Source: Mesoplasma seiffertii ATCC 49495 (GTDB lineage: Bacteria > Bacillota_I > Bacilli_A > Mycoplasmatales > Mycoplasmataceae). From it: a stretch of 39,934 nt of DNA. The DNA lies in contig NZ_JAED01000010.1 in assembly GCF_000518725.1 (NCBI RefSeq), positions 1 to 39,934 on the forward strand, given 5' to 3'. This document shows, in pieces, positions 1 through 10,048 of this stretch. Each line of letters begins with the position of its first letter. Positions within the stretch are counted from its first letter, which is position 1. Made by a program: the position numbers and the translations under genes. Under the pieces are notes generated by a model that ran no database searches, was not told the origin of the DNA, and saw only the letters and a program-made list of their open reading frames with translations.

Positions 1-540
1 GGAAAAGATGGAGCCAAAGGTGACAAGGGTGATCAAGGATTACCTGGTAAAGACGGTAAAGATGGAGCCAAAGGTGATAAAGGTGCCAAAGGTGATAAAG
101 GTGACAAAGGTGAAAAAGGTGACAAAGGTGACCAAGGATTACCAGGTAAAGATGGAACTAATGGTAAAGACGGAAAAGATTTAAGTGCTGAGGATATTAA
201 GAAAATTAAAGAATTAGAAAAAAAACTGAATATTCTAATAACTGCAAATAAAAAAGCAGTCATATCCCTTTTTAGCTTATTTGTAGATAAAGTGAAAAAC
301 GAATTAGTGGATAGTTATAGTTGAGATAAAAATGACAAACAATGAATTGAAAAACAAGCTCAATCAATTCTTGATGAAGAAGAATTTCGATTACTAAAAA
401 ATTGAGGATATATTTGAATCAATGTATCCGTTTTTGAAAAAAGAAAAGAAATTAGATTACAACTTAATCTATATTTAAAAGATGATTCTGCTGGAATTTT
501 ATTTTTAGAAAGCAAAGAATGAACAAAAAAATATGATTAA
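1..540 (+). CDS. Collagen-like repeat protein, 3' part (5' end outside window)
   Basis: The frame is open from base 1 to TAA at 538-540 (179 residues seen). Residues 1-60 are 20 unbroken Gly-X-Y triplets (GKD, GAK, GDK, GDQ, GLP), the signature of a collagen-like triple helix. They are rich in Lys and Asp, which can form stabilising ion pairs. The block GDQGLPGKDG recurs after 33 residues (DNA positions 31 and 130, 99 bp apart), so the array grew by duplication. After it comes a helical linker (about 61-85) and a C-terminal region of about 90 residues with four TGA-encoded Trp, possibly a trimerisation or binding domain. The N-terminus and any signal peptide lie outside the window, so location is unknown. 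Surface exposure is inferred from other bacterial collagen-like proteins. I do not recognise the C-terminal domain. Confidence 0.85.
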
Positions 541-739
541 AATAATAAAGGACTTTGCAAAAAGTTTAAAATATTTAAAAATTATTTAAAGGTTAAGTTA
601 TTTAGTTTTGTTATTAAAAGGTATTATCTTAGTGTTTATACCTCATTGTACTCTTTCTTTTAAATTTGATTTTTTATACTTTAGCTGATGAAACCAACTT
701 TATGATACTTGAGTTTTGTTTGTTAGAAATTGTTAGAAA

Positions 740-795
740 TATAAAAAAGTTTTCTCTTTGTTAAAAAGAGAAAACTTTTTTATATTTATTTTTTT
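740..795. terminator. Strong bidirectional terminator
   Basis: A perfect 20-bp stem (740-759 with 765-784) and a 5-nt loop GTTAA are followed by a T-rich tract. It lies between the collagen-like gene (+) and the ABC permease (-), and A/T tracts on both sides let it serve both. A 10-bp direct repeat TGTTAGAAAT sits at 721-740. Confidence 0.85.
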
Positions 796-822
796 AAAAC
801 TTGTCTGTTTTAAATTTCAGTT

Positions 823-1557
823 CTACAAAGGCAGATCACGATTTTTAAAGATATAAATTCCTGCCCCGTATAAAACCGCAGAAATTGGTATTAATACTAA
901 GACTTGCGGTAATCATGTGGTCAAAGTTGTTGTTTCCATTTTATCGGGCTTAAATAAGCTTAATAATGTCAAATACTTCAGATATTCCATCTTTAGTTCA
1001 GGAACTGAAGCCAATGTTGCTATGATAATAAATGCAGTTGGAATTCCTGCTCCAATAATAAGAGCAAAAGAGTTTTTATTAAAATAACATGATGCTAGTC
1101 ATGAAATTCCTCCCAAACTTAATAAAATTAAAGTTCAATTCAAAAACATTATTAATCATAAATCTATTGGCATTGAAAGTCCCATAACACCAATAAACAA
1201 ACACCCAACAATGAAATGTATTAAGGTTCAACAAACAATACTGCCACCAAAGAAGGTCATTTTGCTAACCAAAATTTTTACACGAGATAATGGTGTTGAT
1301 AAATAGTATGCCATGTCACCTTTTTCAACTTCAATAACGACTAGTTTATTCGCAGTAACAATTAAATATATTAGTGGTAGACTCACTCCAAGAGTCGTCA
1401 AGAATCCACCAAATATTCCTATAACATTTTCGCTTGTATTATGACTTCTTAAACTTGATAAAAATATGATAAAAACCAAAAGCGATGCTCCTAAAGCAGC
1501 AACTCAAGCAATTCAATTACTATAAATAGCTTTTTTAACTAAGTGTAGATTAATCAT
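823..1557 (-). CDS. ABC-2 type transporter permease
   Basis: This is a 244-residue polytopic membrane protein, the channel half of a two-gene ABC exporter. Six hydrophobic segments are visible, and it ends with a short charged tail (FKNRDLPL) typical of ABC-2 permeases. The start ATG (1555-1557) follows a strong AAGGAGGTT ribosome site at 1561-1569. It overlaps the 3' end of the ATPase gene by 8 bp, so the two are translationally coupled. Several Trp codons are TGA. The substrate cannot be read from sequence; ABC-2 permeases of this size export drugs, peptides or lipids. The gene ends before the shared terminator at 740-795. Confidence 0.85.
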
Positions 1558-2437
1558 TAGAACCTCCTTCGTCTTTGTAAAATTTCATAAAATGCTTTTC
1601 TAATGAAAAGGGAATTTCAGATACCATTTCAATTTTATAGTTGCTTAGTTCTTTAAAAAACTTTTCAACATCTTGAGGTTCAACATTGTAAGTAAAAGTA
1701 AGCTCATTAGTATCTTCATAAACTTCAGGTCATTCCATAAAGTTCTTTTCACGATATTTAATTTTATAATAGCGTTTATTCTTATTGCGAAGTTCATGCA
1801 AGTCAAAACTTGATATGATACGACCGTTTTTAATAATTGCTACTTCGTCACAAGTTTTTTCTACTTCTTCAAAAATGTGTGAACTCATTAGGATTGTTTG
1901 CCCGTTAGCCTTTGCACGCTTAATCATTGTCACAAATTTTTGTTGCATTAATGGATCTAACCCAGCTGTTGGTTCATCAAGGATAACTAATTTAGGGTTA
2001 TGCATAAAGGCAATTACTAAAGCAATTTTTTGTTTCATTCCTTTAGACATTTTCTTAATTTTTAAATTAGGATTAAACTCCCAATAAGCAATTAACTGTT
2101 CAACTTCATTTCAATTCTTTTGGCTTCGCAGATTATATATTAGTTTAATAAAATTATAACCAGTCATAGTATCTGGAAAAGATATTTCTCCTGGTAAATA
2201 ACCTGTATCTGTTTGTACTAATGCCGCTTGAGTTCAAGCGTCTAAACCATTGACCAAGCACTTACCCTTAGTTGGTTTTATGTAACCCATAAGAGCTCTA
2301 ATAGTAGTTGACTTACCAGCTCCATTTGGACCTAAATAGCCAAAAATTTTACCTTCTTTGATATTTAAGTTAACATCAAAAATACCATAGCCACTTGAAA
2401 ATGCTTTTGTCAAATTTGTTATTTCAATGATTTTCAC
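1550..2437 (-). CDS. ABC transporter ATP-binding protein (ABC-2 exporter)
   Basis: This 295-residue ATPase energises the adjacent permease. Walker A is GPNGAGKST (about residues 36-44), the signature helix is a variant MSKGMKQK, and Walker B is LVILDEPTAGLD followed by the SSH switch His. A C-terminal extension of about 80 residues is usual for ABC-2 exporter ATPases. The start is GTG at 2435-2437, preceded by GGAGGTAA. Codon 68 is TGA (Trp), and the frame runs uninterrupted under code 4 to TAA at 1550-1552. It is the first gene of the operon. Substrate is unknown. Confidence 0.9.
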
Positions 2438-2474
2438 AATTTACCTCCATATTCTGTTATTAAAAAAATTATAC

Positions 2475-2480
2475 ATTATA
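2475..2480 (-). promoter_or_regulatory. Probable -10 box for the ABC-2 operon
   Basis: TATAAT on the minus strand lies about 38 bp upstream of the GTG start. No convincing -35 hexamer is visible. Confidence 0.4.
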
Positions 2481-2519
2481 TCCCAAAAACGCCTAACCAT
2501 TTATTGTTTTATAATTCTT

Positions 2520-2548
2520 TTGAAAAAACTCACAAATTTGGTTATAAT
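2520..2548 (+). promoter_or_regulatory. Promoter of the tRNA-Trp pair
   Basis: -35 TTGAAA (2520-2525), a 17-bp spacer and a perfect -10 TATAAT (2543-2548), 17 bp before the first tRNA base. This is the best sigma-A-type promoter in the window. Confidence 0.8.
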
Positions 2549-2565
2549 TATTAAGGTAATTAAAT

Positions 2566-2641
2566 AGGGGCATAGTTCAGTTGGCAGAACATCGGTCTTC
2601 AAAACCGAGTGTCGCGAGTTCGAGTCTTGCTGCCCCTGCCA
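2566..2641 (+). tRNA. trnW: tRNA-Trp (anticodon UCA, reads UGA and UGG)
   Basis: A 76-nt cloverleaf. Acceptor arms AGGGGCA/TGCCCCT pair fully, the discriminator is G (as in tRNA-Trp), and CCA is encoded at 2639-2641. The anticodon TCA at 2599-2601 sits in loop CTTCAAA. This tRNA is what makes UGA a Trp codon. Its normal length and G73 argue against selenocysteine tRNA. Confidence 0.95.
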
Positions 2642-2654
2642 TAAAGAAATTATG

Positions 2655-2677
2655 TCGCACTTTGGTGCGATTTTATT
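2655..2677 (+). terminator. Terminator-like hairpin between the two tRNA-Trp genes
   Basis: Stem TCGCAC/GTGCGA (2655-2660, 2665-2670), loop TTTG, then TTTTATTTTA. No promoter is visible before the second tRNA, so that gene is probably reached only by readthrough. The same arrangement has been described in Mycoplasma capricolum. Confidence 0.65.
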
Positions 2678-2683
2678 TTAAAT

Positions 2684-2758
2684 AGGGACGTAGTTCAATG
2701 GTAGAACGTCGGTCTCCAAAACCGAGCGTTGAGGGTTCGATTCCTTTCGTCCCTGCCA
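2684..2758 (+). tRNA. trnW: tRNA-Trp (anticodon CCA, reads UGG)
   Basis: A 75-nt cloverleaf with acceptor AGGGACG/CGTCCCT, discriminator G and encoded CCA at 2756-2758. The anticodon CCA at 2716-2718 sits in loop CTCCAAA. It is similar to the upstream UCA tRNA, as expected from duplication. It reads only UGG, which is rare in this window. Confidence 0.95.
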
Positions 2759-2770
2759 ATAGAATTATAA

Positions 2771-2808
2771 AAAACTCACTTGCAACTTAGCAAGTGAGTT
2801 TTTTTAGT
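2771..2808. terminator. Bidirectional terminator between tRNA-Trp and DEAD-box helicase
   Basis: A 13-bp stem (2771-2783 with 2790-2802), loop AACTTA and flanking A and T tracts. It ends the tRNA transcript (+), and its right edge overlaps the last codon and stop of the helicase gene (-). Confidence 0.8.
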
Positions 2809-4249
2809 TTCAATTAATTCCAGATGATTTTTTGTTTTTGCCATAGTTAGCTTTTTCAGATTTTTTGAAGCCACTTGCGCGACTTTCTTTATTACGATCT
2901 TTATAAGGTTTGTTACTAAAAGCACCTGTTCCAGAGTTGGCACTATCATCACGTTTACGAGATGTGCTAGCGTTACTTGTTTTTCTTGCTCCAGGTTTAT
3001 TAGCTGAACTATAATTTCCACGGCCACTACGAGAACTTCCACCATTACTGCGAGAACTACTGTTTGAACGATTTCTTCCAAAACTTGAATCACGTGATCC
3101 AGACGATCTTTCTGAACGTTGAGTTTTAGTTACACCATATTCTTCGTGTCCCATTTCATCAATAATAATTTTGTATGTTTTTTCAATATCTTGAATTTGA
3201 CGTAATGTTCCTTGGTTAGCAATAAATGAAATTGAGTTTCCAGTTTCGTTATTTCTTCCAGTTCTTCCGATACGGTGAACAAAGTGTTCATTTTCGCGAG
3301 AAATGTCGTAGTTAATAACATAATCAACTCCCGAAATATCAATTCCACGAGCAACTACATCAGTTGCTACTAATACTTGATATTCATCATTTTTGAACAT
3401 TTTAATAGATTTTGTTCGTTGTGATTGGCGTTTGTCTCCATTGATAACAACAGCTTTAACTCCAATTGTTTTTAAGTTACGAGCAATTTTATCAGTTTGT
3501 GATTTTGTATTAGTAAAAACAATTGCACGTTGTGGAGCATGTTTTTCAAATACTTTTAAAATCAACTCTTCTTTGTCAATTCCTTTAGTAAAAATAAAAG
3601 TGTTAGTAATATTACTATTTACTTTTAGTTCATTATGAATTTCAACAAGTTCATAATCTTTCATATAGTTATTAGCAATTTGCATAACCTTTGGTGTATT
3701 TGTAGCTGAGAATAATCCTACTTGAACTCCTTCAGGAGCTGCTTTAAATACGGCATCAATTTCGTTTTTAAATCCCATTTTTAACATTTCGTCAGCTTCA
3801 TCAAGAATAATTGTTCTCAAATCATTTAACTTTAATGTTCCACGGTTAAGATGATCGTTAACTCTTCCTGGAGTTCCAACAATAATTTGGGCGTCGCGCA
3901 AACGATTAATTTGGTCACGCATTTGTGCTCCTCCAATTAAGGGAGCAACACCAATACCATTGATTCTTGATGAAAATTTTCTCACTTGATCAACAATTTG
4001 TAATGCTAATTCTCTAGTTGGGGCTAAAATAATAACTTGAGGTCTTCTTAGTTTAACAGTCAAGTTATGTAATATTGGTAAGACAAAAGCTGCGGTTTTC
4101 CCTGTTCCAGTACTTGATTTTCCAAAAAGGTTTTGGTTATTCAAAAATACGGGAATCGCTTTTTCTTGAATTTCTGTCGGTTGGTCAAATTTGTTAATTT
4201 CCAACGCTTTTAAAATATGTTCGTTTAATTGTAATTCTTTAAATGTCAT
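2804..4249 (-). CDS. DEAD-box ATP-dependent RNA helicase (CshA/DeaD-like)
   Basis: This 481-residue helicase has all core motifs: Q motif (PTEIQEKAIP), motif I (STGTGKT), Ia (APTRELALQ), Ib (TPGR), DEAD, SAT, VARGIDI and HRIGRTGR. A C-terminal tail of about 100 residues is rich in Ser, Arg, Gly and Lys, a low-complexity RNA-binding extension as in cold-shock and RNA-decay helicases. ATG at 4247-4249 follows AGGAAA. Longer in-frame starts upstream lack a ribosome site and would add non-conserved sequence. A near-terminal TGA at 2810-2812 is Trp under code 4, and the protein ends ...NWN at TAA 2804-2806. It probably acts in ribosome assembly or mRNA turnover, perhaps with the RNase J of this window. 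The exact paralogue is not certain. Confidence 0.92.
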
Positions 4250-4666
4250 TTTATTTCCTATCTTTGTATGTTTATATGAGATAAAAAGAGCATTTATTTC
4301 ACAACTACATTTAATTATTATAGCACACAAATATTAATTAGTAGGAGGTTTTGAATTCAAAAGTTAAAGTATGAAGTCAAACAACTAACATAATTTTAAA
4401 CAATTGAAAATTACGAAAAAGCTGCAATCTGAATTTTAAATTAAAATTATGATTATGATTATCTAGATTATTTTACACATGATTTATAAATATATAGTAT
4501 ATCTTATTTTAATATCTAAAATTCAATACAAGCTTGATATCTTGAGATATCTAAACTATTAAAGCCAAAGAAAAGAGTTTTTATTTAAAAACCTAAACTC
4601 CCAAACTGATACTTTTTAAATATCTATATAATAGTGAATATAAAACCAAGAAAGGAAACAATATTT
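4250..4666. other. Intergenic region with divergent promoters and small palindromes
   Basis: About 420 bp of very AT-rich DNA between divergent genes. A TATAAT on the minus strand (4317-4322) probably serves the helicase. A TATAAT on the plus strand (4627-4632) probably serves the exported-protein operon. Neither has a clear -35. An inverted repeat GATATC-TTGA-GATATC at 4536-4551 and a hairpin GAGTTT...AAACTC (4575-4600) could be an operator and a leader structure. An isolated AGGAGG at 4343-4348 is not followed by a usable ORF. Confidence 0.4.
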
Positions 4667-5815
4667 ATGAAAAGACTAATTAACTTCACTTTACCTTTTT
4701 TCATTGTTTCAAGTTTGCCATTTACACCGTTACTAAAAAAAGCTAGCACCAATATAGAAAATATTGAAATAAACTATGATCAAACTATTTTAGGTGACTC
4801 ATTAGATAACCAAGATGATTTAGTTTTGAAGGGACAAAATAGTGATAAATTATATCGAATGTATTCTAATTCAAAAAAAGGTCAGTCATTGCCAAAAAAT
4901 GAAAATTACGAAACAATTGATTATGTAAAAAAAGCCAATAGAAATGAATGAAGCGAACACTTAGTTACAGGAATTGTCATCGATACTAAAAAGTATGCAA
5001 CATCTAAAGAAGAGTTTCTTGCACTTTATCCATCGATCTATATTTCGTATATGCTTTCTACAAATTATTGAGATAGTAAGAAAGGATGAGAAAAACGTTA
5101 CTTAGATCTCCAATTTGCTCCTGTTGGCCTTGCCTACAATTTGGCGTTATCCTCTGATAATTCAGAAGCAACAATTTACGAAGAAAGTAGCTCAAATAAT
5201 AAAGAAAAAAGTCGAGTAGTAATAAAACAATACTGAGAAAATGATAAATTAGTTATTAATTATCATTTAGGAACGTGATATACCTGAGCATCTGGAAGTA
5301 TTTATCATCATGGTTCAGTAGCTCAATTTACCGATGACACTTATTATTTAATTTCTCCAAGAAATTCTGAAGGAGAACCCTGAAAAGGTAAAATGAAAAA
5401 TAAAGTATTATTAGAACCTGTTAGCTATAATTCAAGTTATAGTGGAATGGTTACTGATTTTGAAATTGTTGATAAGCATGCAAAGCCGGGTGATAAGTTC
5501 AATTTTAGTGCGTTTTATTCTCAAAGTGCAACAGGGTCGAAGATTGTAGGAAATACTTTTTATTGAAGTTTTTCAATGTTAATATGTCTTCCAACCTCTC
5601 TAGTAAATATTGATACAACATTAAATTTAAATGCATCAAATCAACCTTTGCCTTTGACAATTTCTCGCAATTTAAACTTTGTAAGAACAGGGAGTTTGGG
5701 GTCTTTTCAATATAAAAATGATTATGGATTTGTAGAAAATTCTAATCAAGTTTTGGTATCTACAGGAATGAATATGGTTGGGGTAGGAGAATTAATGTAT
5801 GTCACAAATGATTAA
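4667..5815 (+). CDS. Exported protein of unknown function, first gene of an ABC operon
   Basis: 382 residues under code 4, with TGA at several Trp positions and no frameshift. The N-terminus has a Lys/Arg start, a hydrophobic core (about residues 4-24) and a polar stretch after it, as in a signal peptide or membrane anchor. There is no lipobox Cys, so it is not a typical lipoprotein. The rest is soluble, rich in Ser, Asn, Tyr and Trp, with segments that look beta-rich, so an extracellular beta-sandwich is possible. ATG at 4667 follows AAAGGA; an in-frame ATG at 4634 is less likely. Its end overlaps the ATPase gene by 17 bp, so it is co-translated with the transporter. It could be the cargo, a receptor or a partner of the large external loop of the permease. 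I do not recognise the family. Confidence 0.8.
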
Positions 5816-6551
5816 ATTAAAAAACATTTCTAAAAAATTCAAAGATCAAATAGTATTAAGAGACATAAATCTTGAAATAAAAGCCGGCAAAATTTATGGA
5901 CTTTTAGGAAATAATGGAGTTGGTAAAACCACATTAGTCAAATTAATTTTTAACGAGCTAACTTATGATAGTGGTGAAATCATATATTTAAAAAATAATG
6001 AACAAACGGTGATTGATTATCAAGAATGATATTACTTTTTGGAAAGTGCTAATTTACCGCAAGAAATTAAAGTCAAAGCGTATCTCGAATATATTAAAAA
6101 TTTAAATCGAATTTCTAAAAAAGAATTTGTTTCAAAATATAACGAAGTAATTCGAATTCTCGATATTTCTAAGTGATTAAAATTAAAAATTGAAGATTTA
6201 TCTGCAGGACAAAAGAAAATTTTATTACTTTTTGTTTGCTTGATATTAAAGCCGAAGGTTTTATTTTTAGATGAGCCAACTGCTAATGTAGATATTCAAA
6301 CAAAAAGAATGATGATAGAGACAATTGAGACTTTGAAAAAACAGGGAATTATTATTGTTGTAATTACGCATTTAGTTGATGAAGTTGAACATATTTTGGA
6401 TCATATCTTTATTTTAGAAGATGGAGCAATTAAATTGGATCAACAATATGATCTCAAAAAGGATGGGCGCTTAAAAGCATTATTTGAGTTATATACAGCT
6501 AAAGCAGATAGTAAAAAAATTGAAATGGAGAATTATATAAATGAAAAGTAG
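5799..6551 (+). CDS. ABC transporter ATP-binding protein
   Basis: A 250-residue ATPase with Walker A GNNGVGKTT (residues 37-45), signature LSAGQ (134-138), Walker B VLFLDEPT (Asp158, Glu159) and switch His in ITHLVDE. It is short, with only a small C-terminal extension. Start ATG 5799 is preceded by AGGAG (5785-5789) inside the exported-protein gene. It overlaps that gene by 17 bp and the permease gene by 11 bp, so all three are tightly coupled. It should drive export through, or energise movement of, the 506-residue permease. It is not closely similar to the 1550-2437 ATPase. Confidence 0.9.
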
Positions 6552-8061
6552 TTTATCGCTTAACTTGTTTAAAACAGTCCTGATAAATCAAATAAAAAAT
6601 GTTAAGCTTATGAGTTTCACACTAATCACTTTTATCCTTTTACTAGGATTAGATTTCTTGTCAGTTTACTGAATTTTAACATCAACTAATCAAGGTCAAC
6701 TTATGGTACTAAATAAGCTAGTTGTAATTTGTAACTCTGTAGTAATTGCATTTTTATTGCTGACACATTGTTCGCAATTATTTATTTTACAAAAAAATGA
6801 AGGCTTATGAAAAATTGATTTGAATTTTGGGTATTCCGGAAAAAATATTTTTTTGTCAAGAGTTTTGCTGTCGTACTTTTTAAGTTTAGTCTTGATAGTT
6901 TCAAAATTGATAGTTGATTTAATAATTTATTTTTCAATTAATAAGTATGATAGTTTGTGAGCATATTCGTTTATCATAGCTCCATTTGGATGATATAGTA
7001 TATTCGCGTTTTTCATCCCTATTATAGTTTTAGTGTTTAGTGTTTTAATCAAAAGTAATTTATCAATGATTACATCAACGCTTTTTGCAATTTTCATTTT
7101 ACTGCTTCCAGCGTTCTCAATATTTTCTGTTCTTGCAGCATCGTCAAATGATTTTAACAAGCAACAAGCATTTGCGGATGCTTTGAAAAATCAATACTTG
7201 TACAGTATTAAGAAGCAAATTGATGCTGATGAATTTAGCACAATAATTTATAATGAAGCTCAAGAACGATATAAATATGCTTTTGAAAAAGAAAGATTTA
7301 TCATGTCCGGATATGATAATAAACAAGCTGAAGATTCGCAATACTGAAACTTTATAAATGATATCGAACAACAAATTGATGTTAGTCAAGCTAATTTGAT
7401 TTCATGAACTGAGATTCAAGAGTGATCAAATAAAACTGTAGCGATAAAAGAAACCCCTGGTAAGATATTGGATAAAGTAAATTTTAGTATTGATTCCAAG
7501 TATAAAAAAATTCTAACCATATATCAAGATTTTGCTACTAATTGAAATATTTGAAGAGACATAAGTCAAGATAATCCTGTTAATGGAGTTATCACTAATT
7601 CGATCAATAAAATGACAGTTAAAAGCCAAACTACGGCAACAAAGTTTCTGTTTAGAAAATCTTTTGAATCGATGTTGTTTGATGTTTGTGAAGCAATGGA
7701 AGTTATCCCTGAACCAACTAATAAAAATGTTATAGGGGTTAATCCAGTAGTTGTCCTTCAAGAACAACAAAATTCATACCTATTTGCTAACCTTTTAAAT
7801 CCCATAACCCATTTTAATTTAATGTTTAATTCGATTAACTATAAAAAAAATAATGGGCTTATAGATTATTACAATTACAACTCAATGTTTTATAATAAAA
7901 GCTACAATTCAAAAGTAATTGGTAAAAAAGGTCAAATGTATTTAGTCGAACAAATTAAGCCATTACTAAACGTATCTTTTGTATATTTATTTTATTTTGC
8001 TATTGGATGTTTGGTGATTTTCCTAATTTATCCAAAATGACAAAAAAACTTAAAAAAATAG
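6541..8061 (+). CDS. ABC permease with large extracytoplasmic domain
   Basis: 506 residues under code 4. Five hydrophobic segments lie in the first 200 residues (the last at about 175-199). A hydrophilic domain of about 275 residues follows, then one C-terminal membrane span (about 478-497) and a short cytoplasmic Lys tail. A large domain between the last two spans recalls some NatB/ABC-2 permeases. ATG 6541 lies within the end of the ATPase gene. Trp is encoded by TGA throughout. Export or mechanotransmission is possible; the substrate is unknown. A strong terminator follows at 8082. Confidence 0.8.
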
Positions 8062-8081
8062 CTAATTTGTCAATTTAATCT

Positions 8082-8147
8082 AAAACTAAAATAGAGCGCT
8101 TTTGAGAAAACAATCTCATGAAAGGCTCTATTTTAGTTTTATTTTTT
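8082..8147 (+). terminator. Terminator of the exported-protein/ABC operon
   Basis: A 16-bp stem (8082-8097 with 8125-8140) with an inner TGAGA/TCTCA stem, followed by ATTTTTT. Confidence 0.8.
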
Positions 8148-8238
8148 AAAGAAAGTTATTTGGCTTTGGCAATTATTTAAACTATCAAGGCGTTTATCAA
8201 TTTTGAGTATAAAAAAAAGAACAACTGGTAATAAAAGC

Positions 8239-8280
8239 AATTATCAAACATAGAATGGTATTCTATGTTTGATAATTTTT
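8239..8280. terminator. 18-bp perfect hairpin, probable terminator for the degV pair
   Basis: A perfect 18-bp stem (8239-8256 with 8260-8277) around loop GGT. On the plus strand it runs into TTTTT; on the minus strand it is followed by GCTTTTATTAC. It lies 43 bp past the end of the first DegV gene (-), so it probably ends that transcript and backs up the plus-strand terminator at 8082. Confidence 0.6.
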
Positions 8281-8322
8281 ACTTTAGACGTTCTTAATAA
8301 TTTTAATTTTAATGATAGTAGT

Positions 8323-9171
8323 TTATTTTTTCATAATTGCGAAAGCAACTGATTCAACTCCAGCATGAACTGTATAAATTGATGGAACCATAGCTTCAGT
8401 AAATTTAATGTTACTGTTGTTTAAAGTTTCGCGAATATTTGCACAAGTTTTAGCACTTGTTAAAGGTGTACTCATAAATACCAAACGATATGAATCTTTG
8501 TAGTCTTTTTCAATGTGAGCAATAACTTTTTCAGTTAATCCTGAATAAGTACGACCAATTGCTTCTTTTTCAGGTTTAGCCGCTCAACGAATTAATAATT
8601 TAGTTTTAAAAATATTTAAAACAGTAGCGATAATCCCAGTAGCACGACCACCACTAGCTAATTTTTTAAGATCACCAGGAATAATTCCTACATAAGTTGC
8701 ATGTTTGTTTTCTTCAATGTAGTTTAACATTTTTTCGGGAGTATCTAACTCTCCAGAAATAGTTTTTTCATTCAAAGCAAGGGCCATTTCGGTAATTCCC
8801 ATTGCTGCAATATCATTATTGTCGTAAACACTAACTTTACCAGCATATTTTTCATCTCTAGCTGTCATAAAAGCAGTTTGTAACATTGATGATAAGTTTC
8901 CTGGGATTGGAATATGTACAACATGATCATACTTTGTCAGCATTTCATCATATTTAGCTTCCAATTCTCCGGGACTTGCTTGTGATGTTTTTAACATTTC
9001 TCCATTAGCAATACGGTTTAAAACATCATGTTTTTCAATATTTTCTAATGTATCTAACATATCAGTATTATTGGGGAAAGTAACATGTAGTGGAATTCAC
9101 TCAATTTGAGTTCCTTCGATTTCTTTGGGGTTGCTTGTTGCAGCACTGTCAATTAAAATTCCTATTTTCAT
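8323..9171 (-). CDS. DegV family fatty-acid-binding protein (copy 1)
   Basis: 282 residues. The start MKIGILIDSAA matches the DegV N-terminal strand with its DS pair. Further DegV motifs are LKTSQASPGE (ligand loop), HVVHIPIPGNLSS and KKLASGGR. The family binds fatty acids and, in Firmicutes, acts with FakA as acyl-binding subunit FakB for fatty acid kinase. No fakA is in the window. ATG 9169-9171 has AAAAGG upstream. It lies 18 bp after its paralogue, so the two form an operon. One Trp near 8584 is TGA, and the protein ends at TAA 8323-8325. Confidence 0.9.
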
Positions 9172-9189
9172 TATTTTTGAGTTCCTTTT

Positions 9190-10020
9190 CTAGTTTCTTC
9201 ATCCGACTAACGCAACAGTTTCGCGGCCAGTATGTGAGCAAATAACATTTGTAAGTTCACTGTATAATCCTACAGTTAATCCTTCGTCATGAATTAATTT
9301 AATGATTAAGTCTAAATCTTCTTGATCAAAACGAGAGTAAGCAACATCAACGACCTTAATATTTTTACATTCTTTTTTAATCATACTTAAAGCATGAACA
9401 ATTGCCTTTTTATATGTTCGGGCAGTATCTTCTTTATCAATCGAACCGTTGTAGCGTAAGATTGGGGTAATTTTTAGCATTTTAGCTAAAGCAGCAGCAG
9501 TTGAAGATATACGCCCACCGCGCTTTAAAGTTTCAAGATTCTTAGGAATAATGAAGGTTGTAAATTTAGTTGATAGTTCTTTTACTAATTCTAATATTTC
9601 AAATCCCGTTTTATTTTCAGCAATTCAAAAGGCAATGTGCCTAATAACTGTTTGTAAAATAATTGAAACTCCTTTTGTGTCACATACAAAGACTTTGCCT
9701 TTATATGCTTCTTCAGTTTCACTTAGCATACGTGCCAAGTTAAACTGACCACTTAAACCGCTTGAGATTGGAGCAAAAATAACTTGATCATAGTCAACTA
9801 ACAATTTGTCTCACATCGCCATCATATCTCCTGGGGCTGTTTGTGAGGTTTTCAAACTTTGCGAGTCTAATAACTTATAAAACTCATCTTTAGTTAAAGA
9901 ATCATCATCATAAATTTGATTACCTTCTTCTGGTGTAATCATTAATGGAATAATATACAGATCTTTAAAATCGGATGCTTTGCCGTCATAGGCAGAGTCA
10001 GTTAAGATTGCTATTTTCAT
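9190..10020 (-). CDS. DegV family fatty-acid-binding protein (copy 2)
   Basis: 276 residues, paralogous to the next gene: MKIAILTDSAYDG at the start, LKTSQTAPGD, FAPISSGLSGQ, and LKRGGRIS in the middle. ATG 10018-10020 follows GGGAGGGAAAC. Two tandem copies suggest different acyl-chain preference, as reported for FakB paralogues in other bacteria; that is inference here. The gene ends at TAG 9190-9192 and is transcribed first. A divergent promoter region separates it from the YtpR-like gene. Confidence 0.9.
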
Positions 10021-10048
10021 ATGTTTCCCTCCCGGTATTATTTATTTA

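Noticed and set aside
33-263. Minus-strand Pro/Leu/Ser-rich ORF opposite the collagen-like repeats
   Set aside because: It is the complement of Gly-X-Y codons, and its repetition follows from the sense repeat. No ribosome site.
2566-2641. Selenocysteine tRNA because of anticodon UCA
   Set aside because: Length 76 nt, normal 7-bp acceptor stem and G73, and UGA is used many times per gene as Trp. No selenocysteine machinery is seen.
2776-3093. Additional minus-strand ORF within the helicase tail
   Set aside because: A different frame of the Ser/Arg-rich low-complexity tail; hydrophobic Val/Leu repeats arise from the same codons shifted.
4351-4500. Short ORF after AGGAGG at 4343
   Set aside because: The TTG start is only 2 nt from the ribosome site, and the product is low-complexity and AT-driven.
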